Of a stretch of DNA of 64,000 bases, positions 55,666-63,567 are shown one piece after another. The stretch's first letter is position 1. Every line of letters starts with the position of its first letter. This stretch comes from Paenibacillus sp. DMB5. Lineage in GTDB: Bacteria > Bacillota > Bacilli > Paenibacillales > Paenibacillaceae. The stretch lies in assembly GCF_001517085.1 (NCBI RefSeq), contig NZ_LRAC01000135.1:1-64000 (forward strand). Direction: 5' to 3'. The notes beneath the pieces were generated by a model that saw only the letters and a list, made by a program, of their open reading frames with translations, had not been told where the DNA came from and did no database searches. The position numbers were made by a program, and so were the translations under genes.

Positions 55666-56706
55666 ATGGCACGGGGAAAAGTAACGATCCAGGATATCGC
55701 CGATGCGCTGGGCATCTCCAGAAATACGGCCTCCAAAGCATTGAACGGCACAGAAGGCCTGCCTGAGGAAACCAGAAACAAGGTCATCAAGAAGGCGATT
55801 GAGTTAAAGTATAAGCAGTTTTCATTGATAGAGCCGGAGAATGTCCTGCCGAAAAGCTCCCGGAACATTGCGCTGTTAACGGAGAATCTGCCTAATACCT
55901 CCCACTTCGGTTCAACTCTGATCAGCGGCCTTGAGAAGCACATCAGTGCGGAGGGCTACAATTTGTCCATTCACATCATACGGGAAATCGAGCAGAAATC
56001 TCTGACGCTCCCTAATAATTTTGACGTGGATAATGTAGACGGTATCATTTGTATCGAGCTGTTCAATCTGGAATACAGCAGGCTGATCACGGACCTCGGC
56101 GTTCCGACGATCTTTATCGACTGCTCCGCACATGTATGCTACCCGGTATTCCAGGCGGATATTCTGCTGATGGAGAACGAGCACAGCACTTATCATCTTA
56201 CCAAAAAGCTTATTGATGGCGGTTACACAACCCTCGGATTTATCGGGGACTACAATCATTGCATGAGCTTTAATGAACGGTGGGCAGGCTTCAACCGTGC
56301 CCTTACGGCGGCAGGAATTCCTCTTCAAGAGGAGCAGTGTATCCTGGATGATGACCGTCTGTTCTTCGCAACACCTGAATGGGCAGCCGGGAAATTACAG
56401 GCTATGCCAAAGCTCCCCTCGGCGTTTATTTGTGCCAATGACTACATCGCCGTTAATATGATGAAGGCCCTGAAGCAGTCGAACTATTCCATCCCGGGCG
56501 ATGTCGCCGTCTGCGGGTTCGATGACGGTCCCGAGGCGTGCATCATCGAGCCTCATCTGACCACCGTCCATATTTACAGCAGTGAAATGGGGATCAAGGC
56601 CGCCGAAATGCTGCTCTCCCGGATCGAAAGCCCGCAGCAGCCCTATCAGGTCAGCCATATCAGCACGAGGCCGGTTATTAGAGAATCGACGCCGGAATTT
56701 TTTTAA
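55666..56706 (+). CDS. LacI-family regulator of the fructan locus
   Basis: A 346-residue LacI protein: HTH at residues 5-28 (VTIQDIADALGISRNTASKA), then LNGTEGLPEETRNKV and a sensor domain with IGDYNHCMSFNERWAGFNRA and VCGFDDGPEACIIEPHLTTV. It should repress, or occasionally activate, the divergent importer operon in response to a fructan breakdown product. Repeated AT-rich blocks in the spacer are its candidate sites. GAGGTGAAC precedes the ATG. Confidence 0.88.
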   Translation: MARGKVTIQDIADALGISRNTASKALNGTEGLPEETRNKVIKKAIELKYKQFSLIEPENVLPKSSRNIALLTENLPNTSHFGSTLISGLEKHISAEGYNLSIHIIREIEQKSLTLPNNFDVDNVDGIICIELFNLEYSRLITDLGVPTIFIDCSAHVCYPVFQADILLMENEHSTYHLTKKLIDGGYTTLGFIGDYNHCMSFNERWAGFNRALTAAGIPLQEEQCILDDDRLFFATPEWAAGKLQAMPKLPSAFICANDYIAVNMMKALKQSNYSIPGDVAVCGFDDGPEACIIEPHLTTVHIYSSEMGIKAAEMLLSRIESPQQPYQVSHISTRPVIRESTPEFF

Positions 56707-56720
56707 ATTCGTCAATCATC

Positions 56721-57422
56721 CTAATACCGTCCGATTCGCCGCTCCTCAAGGATCTGCTTAGCCTGCTTATACACGAGATACGTCATCTCCGTCAGATTTA
56801 CCAGCCCAAGCGCCCGTTCATCCAGCACGGAGTATGTATTCGAGCCGAGATCGCAATTCATTCTGACTCCGTCCGAATAAATCCGCTCTACCGGAGTATG
56901 CCCGTGTATCACGGGCTTTCCGCCTGTTAAGGCAAGCAGCTCCGCCCGCGGCTGATGATAGAAATCATGCTCATTCATCCACAGAATATCCCGTTCCTGC
57001 TGATCCAGCGGCTGACCGGGATTCAGTCCGGCATGGGTATACACATATTCGTCGTCGTCATAATACAAAGGCAAAGAACAGGCCCATATCATATGCTCCT
57101 GCCGGACCTCTTCATCGGGGAATTCGGCAGCGAAGCCTTTGAGCGTCTCACGCCCCCCGTGACTCAGCCACAGCTTGTCCCCGCGCACCATATAATCGCC
57201 CATCATTTCTTCGTGATTGCCAATCACGGCATGAACATTGTCCGGGTACTGCCCCATCAGATGTTTAATCAGCTTAACAACACCGGCGGAATCCGCTCCC
57301 CGGTTAATCATATCCCCCCCGAACACCAGCTGATCCTTTTCTGGCGCAACCTCCGCCTTTTTGAGAAGCAGCTTCAGTCCCTCCAGGTCCCCATGAATAT
57401 CTGTCACAAAAAATTTTCGCAT
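56721..57422 (-). CDS. Metallophosphatase (PPP/ApaH-like)
   Basis: A 233-residue calcineurin-like phosphoesterase with all metal-site motifs: DIHGD (residue 8), FGGDMINRG (about 35), GNHEEMMG (about 69), YTHAG (about 128) and HGHTPV (about 173). It resembles bacterial PrpA/PrpE serine/threonine or diadenosine tetraphosphate phosphatases; the substrate is not clear. It converges on the LacI gene with only 14 bp between the stops and is a single-gene unit. Confidence 0.85.
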   Translation of the reverse strand: MRKFFVTDIHGDLEGLKLLLKKAEVAPEKDQLVFGGDMINRGADSAGVVKLIKHLMGQYPDNVHAVIGNHEEMMGDYMVRGDKLWLSHGGRETLKGFAAEFPDEEVRQEHMIWACSLPLYYDDDEYVYTHAGLNPGQPLDQQERDILWMNEHDFYHQPRAELLALTGGKPVIHGHTPVERIYSDGVRMNCDLGSNTYSVLDERALGLVNLTEMTYLVYKQAKQILEERRIGRY

Positions 57423-57583
57423 CCCATTCTCCCCCGTCCTTATTAATCCGCATACCCGCTATATTACTTAATCATACCAAGCCGGTTGCCTGGCAGACAG
57501 CGCAACCTTTACCATTTTGCAACTACTTTGCCTGATGGTTGGGATATACTAGCCTCAGATACCGCAAAGGAGATTATACCCTT

Positions 57584-59059
57584 ATGAATAAATCAGCTTT
57601 AGGCCTTGGGTCCATTTTATTATTAACTTTCATAACATCAGGCTGCGGTGCGCCCAAGACACCCAGTGATCTGCTACGCGCCCCTTCACAGGGCAATGCC
57701 GACGGAACCATTACCAGCATCGTAAAATCCTTCCTTCCGGCAGGCTCCCACCTGACCGTCCCCGTCCATTCCGAGTCGGGAAGCGCCATTCAGCTGCAGG
57801 ATCTGGACAAGGACGGCAAGGATGAAATTCTCGCCTTCTACAAAACGGACAAAACCGATTTTGAAGTCAACACCCTTGTCCTGTCGCAGTCCAGCGGCGA
57901 ATGGAACAAGCTGACTGTCATAACCGGTGTCGGCAGCGAGCTGGATTACGTGCAGTTCGTAGACGTCACAGCAGACGGGCAGCCGGATGTACTGCTGGGC
58001 TTCAGCGGCGGCAAAGGCCTCAGCAAAGAGCTGGCGGTCTATAGCCTAAAGGACGGCGCCATGTCCGAGATCCTCAAGCAGCCTTATGATCATCTGGCGG
58101 TAGGCGACCTGACCGGCAGCGGGCAAACGGATGTCGCCCTGTTCCAGACTACCTTTACCACCGATATGCAGCCAAGTGCAAGGCTGCAGTTATTCCGGCT
58201 GGCAAGCGGGCAGCAGCAAAGCCTGACCGATCAGGCTTTTGACGGGGCTATCATTCAGGCCCAGTTCGCCAGGGCGGCTCCGGGCATCAGCGCTCTGTTC
58301 GTGGATGTGGCAATCGGCGCACATTCTTCCTATACCTCTCTTCTGACTTGGGAAAATGACCAATTTATTGATATACTTGCAGCAGATGATTATCATCACA
58401 GGGAGCTTGCGGACAGCCGGGATATTACGCTCACTCCCCTGAAGCCCCCAGCTGACAGCAAGCTTGGCGGGAGCAATATGGTGATCAAGGATTATCCGCT
58501 GTACAGCATAGATGCGAACGGCGACGGCATAGTGGAGGTCGGCTTCCTGGTACCTCCTGCCGGACTGGAGGGCATGGCCCCGCTTGCCACTCCGTTTATC
58601 ACCAAATATTATCAATGGGACGGACAGTCCGGCTTGAAATTTACGTCAGAGCAGTTCGACAGATGGGGCTTCAACTTCCATATTCCGCAGAGCTGGAAGG
58701 GTAAATATGCCCTTGAAATTGCAGAAGAATCTCCCGAGCCCTGGAAAAACATCCGGTTCAGCTATAAGGAAGCCGGCTCAGATTCCCAGGCAGTTCTGCT
58801 TGAGCTGCGGCTGCTGACCAGACAGGAATGGCAAAGCGCAGAAGTGAAGCTGAAGGCGGAGAACAGTATTTATACCGTGCTCTATGAGCTGCAAAATACA
58901 GAGGATGCTGCGGCCCCCACCGTGCTTGTTGCTGTACTGCCACCGGCAGATGCAGCCGGCAAGCTGAGCGGCACCAGGATGCAGGAGTATAACCAGCTCA
59001 AGCTGACGCTGGAGGAGGTCCGGCGGCTGGCCGGCACACCGCAGCCGCCGATGTACTGA
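57584..59059 (+). CDS. FG-GAP/VCBS-like repeat lipoprotein
   Basis: A ~491-residue lipoprotein with lipobox SGC (ITSGCGAPK, Cys about residue 21). It has repeated calcium-loop-like segments, LQDLDKDGKDEILAF, FVDVTADGQPDVLLGF, VGDLTGSGQTDVALF and IDANGDGIVEVGFL, as in integrin-type propellers. It lies outside the membrane. ATG 57584 has AAAGGAG upstream; an in-frame start at 57539 is worse. The stop is 14 bp from the response regulator start, so it forms an operon with the two-component pair and may be an accessory sensor. Confidence 0.8.
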   Translation: MNKSALGLGSILLLTFITSGCGAPKTPSDLLRAPSQGNADGTITSIVKSFLPAGSHLTVPVHSESGSAIQLQDLDKDGKDEILAFYKTDKTDFEVNTLVLSQSSGEWNKLTVITGVGSELDYVQFVDVTADGQPDVLLGFSGGKGLSKELAVYSLKDGAMSEILKQPYDHLAVGDLTGSGQTDVALFQTTFTTDMQPSARLQLFRLASGQQQSLTDQAFDGAIIQAQFARAAPGISALFVDVAIGAHSSYTSLLTWENDQFIDILAADDYHHRELADSRDITLTPLKPPADSKLGGSNMVIKDYPLYSIDANGDGIVEVGFLVPPAGLEGMAPLATPFITKYYQWDGQSGLKFTSEQFDRWGFNFHIPQSWKGKYALEIAEESPEPWKNIRFSYKEAGSDSQAVLLELRLLTRQEWQSAEVKLKAENSIYTVLYELQNTEDAAAPTVLVAVLPPADAAGKLSGTRMQEYNQLKLTLEEVRRLAGTPQPPMY

Positions 59060-59073
59060 CTAGGAGGTCGCCT

Positions 59074-59768
59074 ATGAAAGTGCTGGTACTGGAAGACGAG
59101 AAGCCGATTCGCGATTTTTACAGGTGAACCTGAGGCGGGCCGGCTTCGAGGTTACCGAAGCTGCTACAGGTGAAGCAGCGCTTGCCGCCGCGCGGGGACA
59201 GCGGGATTTCGATATCGCCATTCTCGACCTGATGCTTCCCGGAATCAGCGGGTTTGAGGTATGCGCATTGCTGCGCAGGGAATTCCCCCGGCTCGGCATC
59301 ATTATGCTAACCGCCAAAAGCCAGGAAATTGATAAGGTGATGGGCCTGGATTCAGGGGCTGACGACTACGTAATCAAGCCCTTTAGTCCGGTTGAGCTGC
59401 TGGCCAGAGTCCGCTCGCTGTACCGGCGCATGTATCCCGGGGAGGCGGTGCTGCAGGAAAACAGCATCCAGCTGCCCCCTTTTACCCTGATGCCCGATGA
59501 ACGGAAGCTGCTGAAAGACGGAGTGGAGATTGCGCTCACCCCCACTGAGTTTTCTATTGTTAAGCTGCTGATGGAGCAGCCCAATAAGGCGGTTAACCGC
59601 GATGACATACTGACCTCGGTCTGGGGGCAGTATTTTATGGGAGAGCTCAAAATCGTGGATGTAAATATTAGCCGGATCCGCCAAAAAATCGGCCAGGGCG
59701 CCACAGGGCCGCAATATCTGGAGACGGTGTGGGGATTCGGCTATCTATGGAGGGTACAACATTGCTGA
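59074..59768 (+). CDS. OmpR-family response regulator, frameshifted in this sequence
   Basis: A ~231-residue receiver plus winged-helix regulator. The start MKVLVLEDEKPIRD is followed at 59115-59119 by a T5 run; one more T gives RDFLQVNLRRAGFEVTEAAT and 232 codons. The phosphorylated Asp is in AILDLMLPGISGF, the conserved Lys in VIKPFSPVELLARV, and the trans_reg_C domain runs about residues 130-225 (LTPTEFSIVKLLMEQPNKAV, GFGYLWRV). AGGAGG lies eight bases before the ATG. It pairs with the kinase gene that overlaps its end. Confidence 0.88.
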
Positions 59769-61159
59769 GAGGGATCAGGGCACGGCTCATTACCTATATA
59801 ACGCTTGTCCTGCTCCTGATCGTCCTGCTGCTGGAAGGGGTGTTTATTGTAGCTGTCCACTATTATTACCTGGGCAGTGCAATGGAGACCCTGTCTTCAC
59901 GGGCCACGACCTCCGCTACCTTTTTCAACAAGTATCTGGAGGGCTATTCGATCAATGAGCGGGCAAGATACATTCTGGAGAACCTCTCAACGGAAGAGAG
60001 CAGCAAGGTCGAAGTTCTTAACACTGAAGGGAATGTCATTATTAACTCGTTCGGCTTCTCCAGCTCGGAGAGAATTGATACACCGGATGTGAGGACTGCA
60101 CTGAGCAGCGGCAAGGGGATTTACCAGAGTCTTACCCCGGTGGGCGGGGAACGGATTATGGCCGTCTCGGTTCCGATCAAGGAGGCCGGTACCAATATCG
60201 GTGTGCTGCGGTATTCCGTATCGGCAGAGCCGCTATACGATGTCATTGTCACGATTGTGCTGAACGCGGTGTGGGTCGGGCTGCTCGTGATCCTGTTCGG
60301 CTTTGTGCTCAGTCTGATTATTGCCAAACGGATTGTCGGGCCGATTCAGCAGCTGACCTCGGTTGCCAAAGAGATGGCGACTGGCAATTTCTCGGCAAAG
60401 GCGGCGAAGCAGCATAACGACGAGATCGGAACGCTTGCCGTTACGCTCAATTATATGTCCGAGGAAATCCTCAAGAGTGAAAAAATCAAATACGACTTCA
60501 TCTCATCCGTCACGCATGAGCTGCGCACTCCCCTGACCTCCATTAAAGGCTGGGGCGAGACGCTGCTTATGGGTGATTTGTCCGATAAAAAAGAGACCCT
60601 GCAGGGTCTCGAGGTGATGACCGGCGAAACGGACCGGCTGATCGGGCTGGTGGAGGATCTGCTTGATTTCTCCAAGTTCCAGGCCGGGGAGATTACGGTT
60701 GATCTGCAGCCGTATGATCTCAGGGGGCTGCTGGAGGACCTGCTGCTGCAGTTCCGGTACCGCGGTCAGACGAAGCAGATCCGGCTCTATGCCGATATTC
60801 CCGATCAGCCGCTTCCGGTCAACGGGGATTTCAACCGGCTGAAGCAGGTGTTCGTCAACCTGCTGGACAATGCCTTTAAGTTCACTCCGGCCGAGGGAGC
60901 GGTAAGCATTACCGCCGCTGTGCAGGAGGAGCTGATCATTGTCACGGTAACGGATACCGGAGAAGGCATTGAAGCGGCTGACCTGGAGAAGCTCGGCACC
61001 AAATTCTTCAAGGGCCGCTCGCGCCAGTCCGGCAGCGGTCTGGGGCTGGCGATCTGCAAGGAGATCATCGGGCTGCACGGCGGCCGGATCAAGATAGAGA
61101 GTGAGTTCACGATAGGAACCTCAGTAATCGTTGAGCTGCCGAGATATATTATGGAGTAG
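59762..61159 (+). CDS. Sensor histidine kinase
   Basis: A 465-residue kinase: membrane helix (YITLVLLLIVLLLEGVFIVA), an extracellular ~130-residue Cache-like domain, a second helix near 160-185, HAMP (IQQLTSVAKEMATGNFSAKA), HisKA with the active His in SSVTHELRTPLTSIKGW, then HATPase with N-box QVFVNLLDNAFKFT, G1 VTDTGEGIE and G2 GSGLGLAICKEI. The TTG start at 59762 has GGAGG nine bases before it and overlaps the regulator's stop; earlier in-frame starts lie inside the regulator gene. The signal is unknown; the upstream lipoprotein may be linked to it. Confidence 0.9.
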   Translation: MLRGIRARLITYITLVLLLIVLLLEGVFIVAVHYYYLGSAMETLSSRATTSATFFNKYLEGYSINERARYILENLSTEESSKVEVLNTEGNVIINSFGFSSSERIDTPDVRTALSSGKGIYQSLTPVGGERIMAVSVPIKEAGTNIGVLRYSVSAEPLYDVIVTIVLNAVWVGLLVILFGFVLSLIIAKRIVGPIQQLTSVAKEMATGNFSAKAAKQHNDEIGTLAVTLNYMSEEILKSEKIKYDFISSVTHELRTPLTSIKGWGETLLMGDLSDKKETLQGLEVMTGETDRLIGLVEDLLDFSKFQAGEITVDLQPYDLRGLLEDLLLQFRYRGQTKQIRLYADIPDQPLPVNGDFNRLKQVFVNLLDNAFKFTPAEGAVSITAAVQEELIIVTVTDTGEGIEAADLEKLGTKFFKGRSRQSGSGLGLAICKEIIGLHGGRIKIESEFTIGTSVIVELPRYIME

Positions 61160-61192
61160 CTTGAGCATGAGGCGGTCTGCTGCCAGGCAAGG

Positions 61193-61219
61193 AAAAAGCC
61201 GGGATCTCCCGGCTTTTTC
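61193..61219 (+). terminator. Terminator of the two-component operon
   Basis: AAAAAGCCGGGA and TCCCGGCTTTTT arms with a 2-base loop, 33 bp after the kinase stop. It is symmetric and may also serve the convergent flavin reductase gene. Confidence 0.9.
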
Positions 61220-61235
61220 GCGTGGGCCATATCCT

Positions 61236-61829
61236 TCAGACAGGCCGCTCAATCTCAAAAATCTCCCCGATTCCGGCATAATGATTACCGGCCAGGCGGC
61301 TGACAGCCCCCAGCTTGAGCGGATCAATTCTGCCCTGCTCATAGATGTCTTCGGCAATATGAAACCGGACGATTCTGCCGATCAGCAGCTCAAAGCCAGG
61401 GAATTCTACTGCCCGCTCCAGTACGCATTCCATCCTTACCTTCGCTTCCTTAACTCCAGGCACAGAGATCACCGAGCTTGGCTCAGGCGTGAGTCCGGCG
61501 AGCGAAACCTCGCTCTGATCCGGTGCAAGGGGAGCTGCAGTCATGTTGACCTGCTCCACATTGTCCCTGTCCACAATATGCACGACAAATTCCTGACGTT
61601 CCATGATGTTCCGTGCCGTATCCTTCGGCTTGCCCGCCGCATGCTGGATGGATAAGGAGATCATCGGCGGATTCGACGATACGATATTGAAATAGCTGAA
61701 GGGGGCACCGTTCAGCACCCCGCCCAGGGATAACGTCGTTACAAATGCAATCGGCCGCGGAATGATGCTGCCAACAAGCAGCTTATAATTGTCCCTCTCC
61801 GTATTGTCTGCCGGGTCTATATTCAGCAC
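61236..61829 (-). CDS. Flavin reductase family protein
   Basis: A ~197-residue flavoprotein of the FMN-binding split-barrel type. Typical are LLVGSIIPRPIAFVTTLS, GVLNGAPFSYFNIVSSNPPM and ARNIMERQEFVVHI. Such proteins bind FMN and reduce flavin or act on small ring compounds. The open frame extends to 61919 but overlaps the dioxygenase gene; GTG at 61829, after AAAGGGATGATC, is the best start. It directly follows the VOC dioxygenase (25 bp) in one operon. Confidence 0.85.
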   Translation of the reverse strand: MLNIDPADNTERDNYKLLVGSIIPRPIAFVTTLSLGGVLNGAPFSYFNIVSSNPPMISLSIQHAAGKPKDTARNIMERQEFVVHIVDRDNVEQVNMTAAPLAPDQSEVSLAGLTPEPSSVISVPGVKEAKVRMECVLERAVEFPGFELLIGRIVRFHIAEDIYEQGRIDPLKLGAVSRLAGNHYAGIGEIFEIERPV

Positions 61830-61854
61830 ACGATCATCCCTTTCGTAAATGAAT

Positions 61855-62805
61855 TTAGTCGAGCTCTCTGATCTGGAACGGCAGCAGAACCTGCTCAATC
61901 TGTTCTCTGTGCGGCTCATACTGGGCAGGCAGCTTCAGCTCCGAGCCCATGGTTTCAGGCGTTTCGTCATGAGCAAAACCCGGAGGATCTGTAGCAATCT
62001 CAAACAGAATCTCCCCATGCTCCCTGAAATAAATCGCGTTAAAATAATTCCGGTCCTGCACAGGCGTCACACCGTATCCGTGATCATGCACATAGTCCTG
62101 CCATTCCAGCTGATCCTGGTCATCCTTCGCTCTCCAGGCGATATGATGGACTGTGCCGACACCCATTTCGCCGCGCTGTACAGCGGTCATTTTGAGATCA
62201 ATGACATTTCCGAGGTCAGCCAAAGAACGGTAGCGTGCGATATCATTTTCCCGGCCGATAAAGGTAAGACCCAGCACCTGCTCCAGCAGTTCAGCTGTTG
62301 CTTCCGGATCCGTGGACAGCAGCGTGGCCCCGCCGAAGCCTTTGATTGCCGCTTCAGGGGTAACGCCTCCGAAGGTCCAGTTATTCTGCTCGCCGGCTTC
62401 CCGCTCCACCAGCTCCAGATGCAGCCCGTGCGGATCATCGAATTCAAGCACCTGCTCGCCGAACCGTTCCATTTCTGTAAAAGCAACCTTGAACTTGGCC
62501 AGTCTCTCTTTCCAGAAGCTCATCGCCCCGACCGGTATAATGTAAGTCGTTACCCCAACCTGTCCGCCGCCGATTTTACCTTTGTAAGCTCCAGGCCAAG
62601 GGAAGAAGGTAATGATCGTCCCCGGCTTCCCGCCGTCATTGCCGAAGTAGAAATGATACGTGCCCGGATCATCAAAGTTGACGGTCTGCTTAACCAGACG
62701 CAAGCCCAGCACTCCCGCATAAAAATCCATGTTCTCCTGCGGATGACCGACAATCGCTGTAATATGGTGAATCCCCATCGTTTGCTTTGCTGCTGCATTA
62801 GTCAT
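61855..62805 (-). CDS. VOC-family ring-cleaving dioxygenase (MhqO/MhqA type)
   Basis: A 316-residue two-domain vicinal-oxygen-chelate protein. Each half carries ligand motifs, GIHHITAIVGHPQENMDFYA and the repeat TVHHIAWRAKDDQDQLEW, with a carboxylate metal ligand in GEILFEIATDPPGF. It resembles MhqO and related hydroquinone or catechol dioxygenases that detoxify quinones. It leads an operon with a flavin reductase; three palindromic operator-like sites lie upstream, so it is probably repressed by a MarR-type quinone sensor encoded elsewhere. Confidence 0.85.
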   Translation of the reverse strand: MTNAAAKQTMGIHHITAIVGHPQENMDFYAGVLGLRLVKQTVNFDDPGTYHFYFGNDGGKPGTIITFFPWPGAYKGKIGGGQVGVTTYIIPVGAMSFWKERLAKFKVAFTEMERFGEQVLEFDDPHGLHLELVEREAGEQNNWTFGGVTPEAAIKGFGGATLLSTDPEATAELLEQVLGLTFIGRENDIARYRSLADLGNVIDLKMTAVQRGEMGVGTVHHIAWRAKDDQDQLEWQDYVHDHGYGVTPVQDRNYFNAIYFREHGEILFEIATDPPGFAHDETPETMGSELKLPAQYEPHREQIEQVLLPFQIRELD

Positions 62806-62873
62806 TATAACCGACTCCTTTTAGGATAGTGTGATTTCAGAGGTTCATTTTCATACATATTATGATTTAAAGA

Positions 62874-62966
62874 ATCTTAACTTTAAGATATGTGCCGGAA
62901 AATTATCTTTAAGTTAAGATAATCCCTTGATCTCAATTTACTCTCTTTTTATCTTAAAGTCAAGAC
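62874..62966. promoter_or_regulatory. Three operator-like palindromes before the dioxygenase gene
   Basis: ATCTTAACTTTAAGAT (62874-62889), ATTATCTTTAAGTTAAGAT plus AAT (62902-62923) and ATCTTAAAGTCAAGAC (62951-62966) share a TATCTTAA/TTAAGATA core. They fit a dimeric repressor such as MhqR or an HxlR/MarR relative. No such regulator gene is adjacent. Confidence 0.65.
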
Positions 62967-62972
62967 TTTTAC

Positions 62973-63494
62973 TTAAAATTTATAATACCAGAAAATTGCC
63001 TGCTCAGCGGCAGCCGGAAAATTGGAGTAAAGCATATTATCCACTCCACCAATGATAAAACCGTATCGGGCATAAAAGCGGCATGCGGCAACATTGACAT
63101 TCTGTGTTTCCAGCATCAGGCCGGCAAGCTTGTGCTGCTGTGCCCACTCCACGGCCCGGTCCATAAGCCGGCTGCCGATTCCCTGCTGCCTCCTGCTGCT
63201 GACTACGCCGATCTCTTCAACCATCGCATATCCGTTCCAGTTCGCGCGCAGCCTGATCCGCGCGGAACAATCAGCACCGTCATAATATAAAAATACGGCC
63301 TTACCGTCTTCTTCAATATATGCTGCATCAAGCACCTCATCTGCATAACGCTTCATATAAGGTTCTGCCAGCGTCTCTTCCGTGTACGTCCACACACCGC
63401 TTTCATACCTTAGAAGAATCCGTCCTGTAACGGAAAATGCTTCATTCGGCTTGTTGTAATCCTCCATGGTTGCATGTGTCATTTTAACAATCAA
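62973..63494 (-). CDS. satA: Streptothricin N-acetyltransferase-like GNAT (SatA)
   Basis: A 173-residue GNAT close to B. subtilis SatA along its length: MTHATMEDYNKPNEAFSVTG, RYESGVWTYTEETLAEPYMK, the acetyl-CoA loop in GVVSSRRQQGIGSRLMDRAV, LMLETQNVNVAACRFYARYG and the ending DNMLYSNFPAAAEQAIFWYY. SatA acetylates the lysine part of streptothricin and gives resistance. It is a single gene divided from the dioxygenase operon by the operator region. Other GNAT substrates cannot be ruled out. Confidence 0.82.
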   Translation of the reverse strand: MIVKMTHATMEDYNKPNEAFSVTGRILLRYESGVWTYTEETLAEPYMKRYADEVLDAAYIEEDGKAVFLYYDGADCSARIRLRANWNGYAMVEEIGVVSSRRQQGIGSRLMDRAVEWAQQHKLAGLMLETQNVNVAACRFYARYGFIIGGVDNMLYSNFPAAAEQAIFWYYKF

Positions 63495-63567
63495 CTTCTC
63501 AGCGCCCCGTTCCCTTTAGTGTATCCATATTATATTCCTCCCGGGTTGCCGGTCTCCTGCCTCCTGC

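Noticed and set aside
61849..62829. 326-residue plus-strand frame
   Set aside because: It is antisense to the VOC dioxygenase and flavin reductase genes, which have clear motifs.
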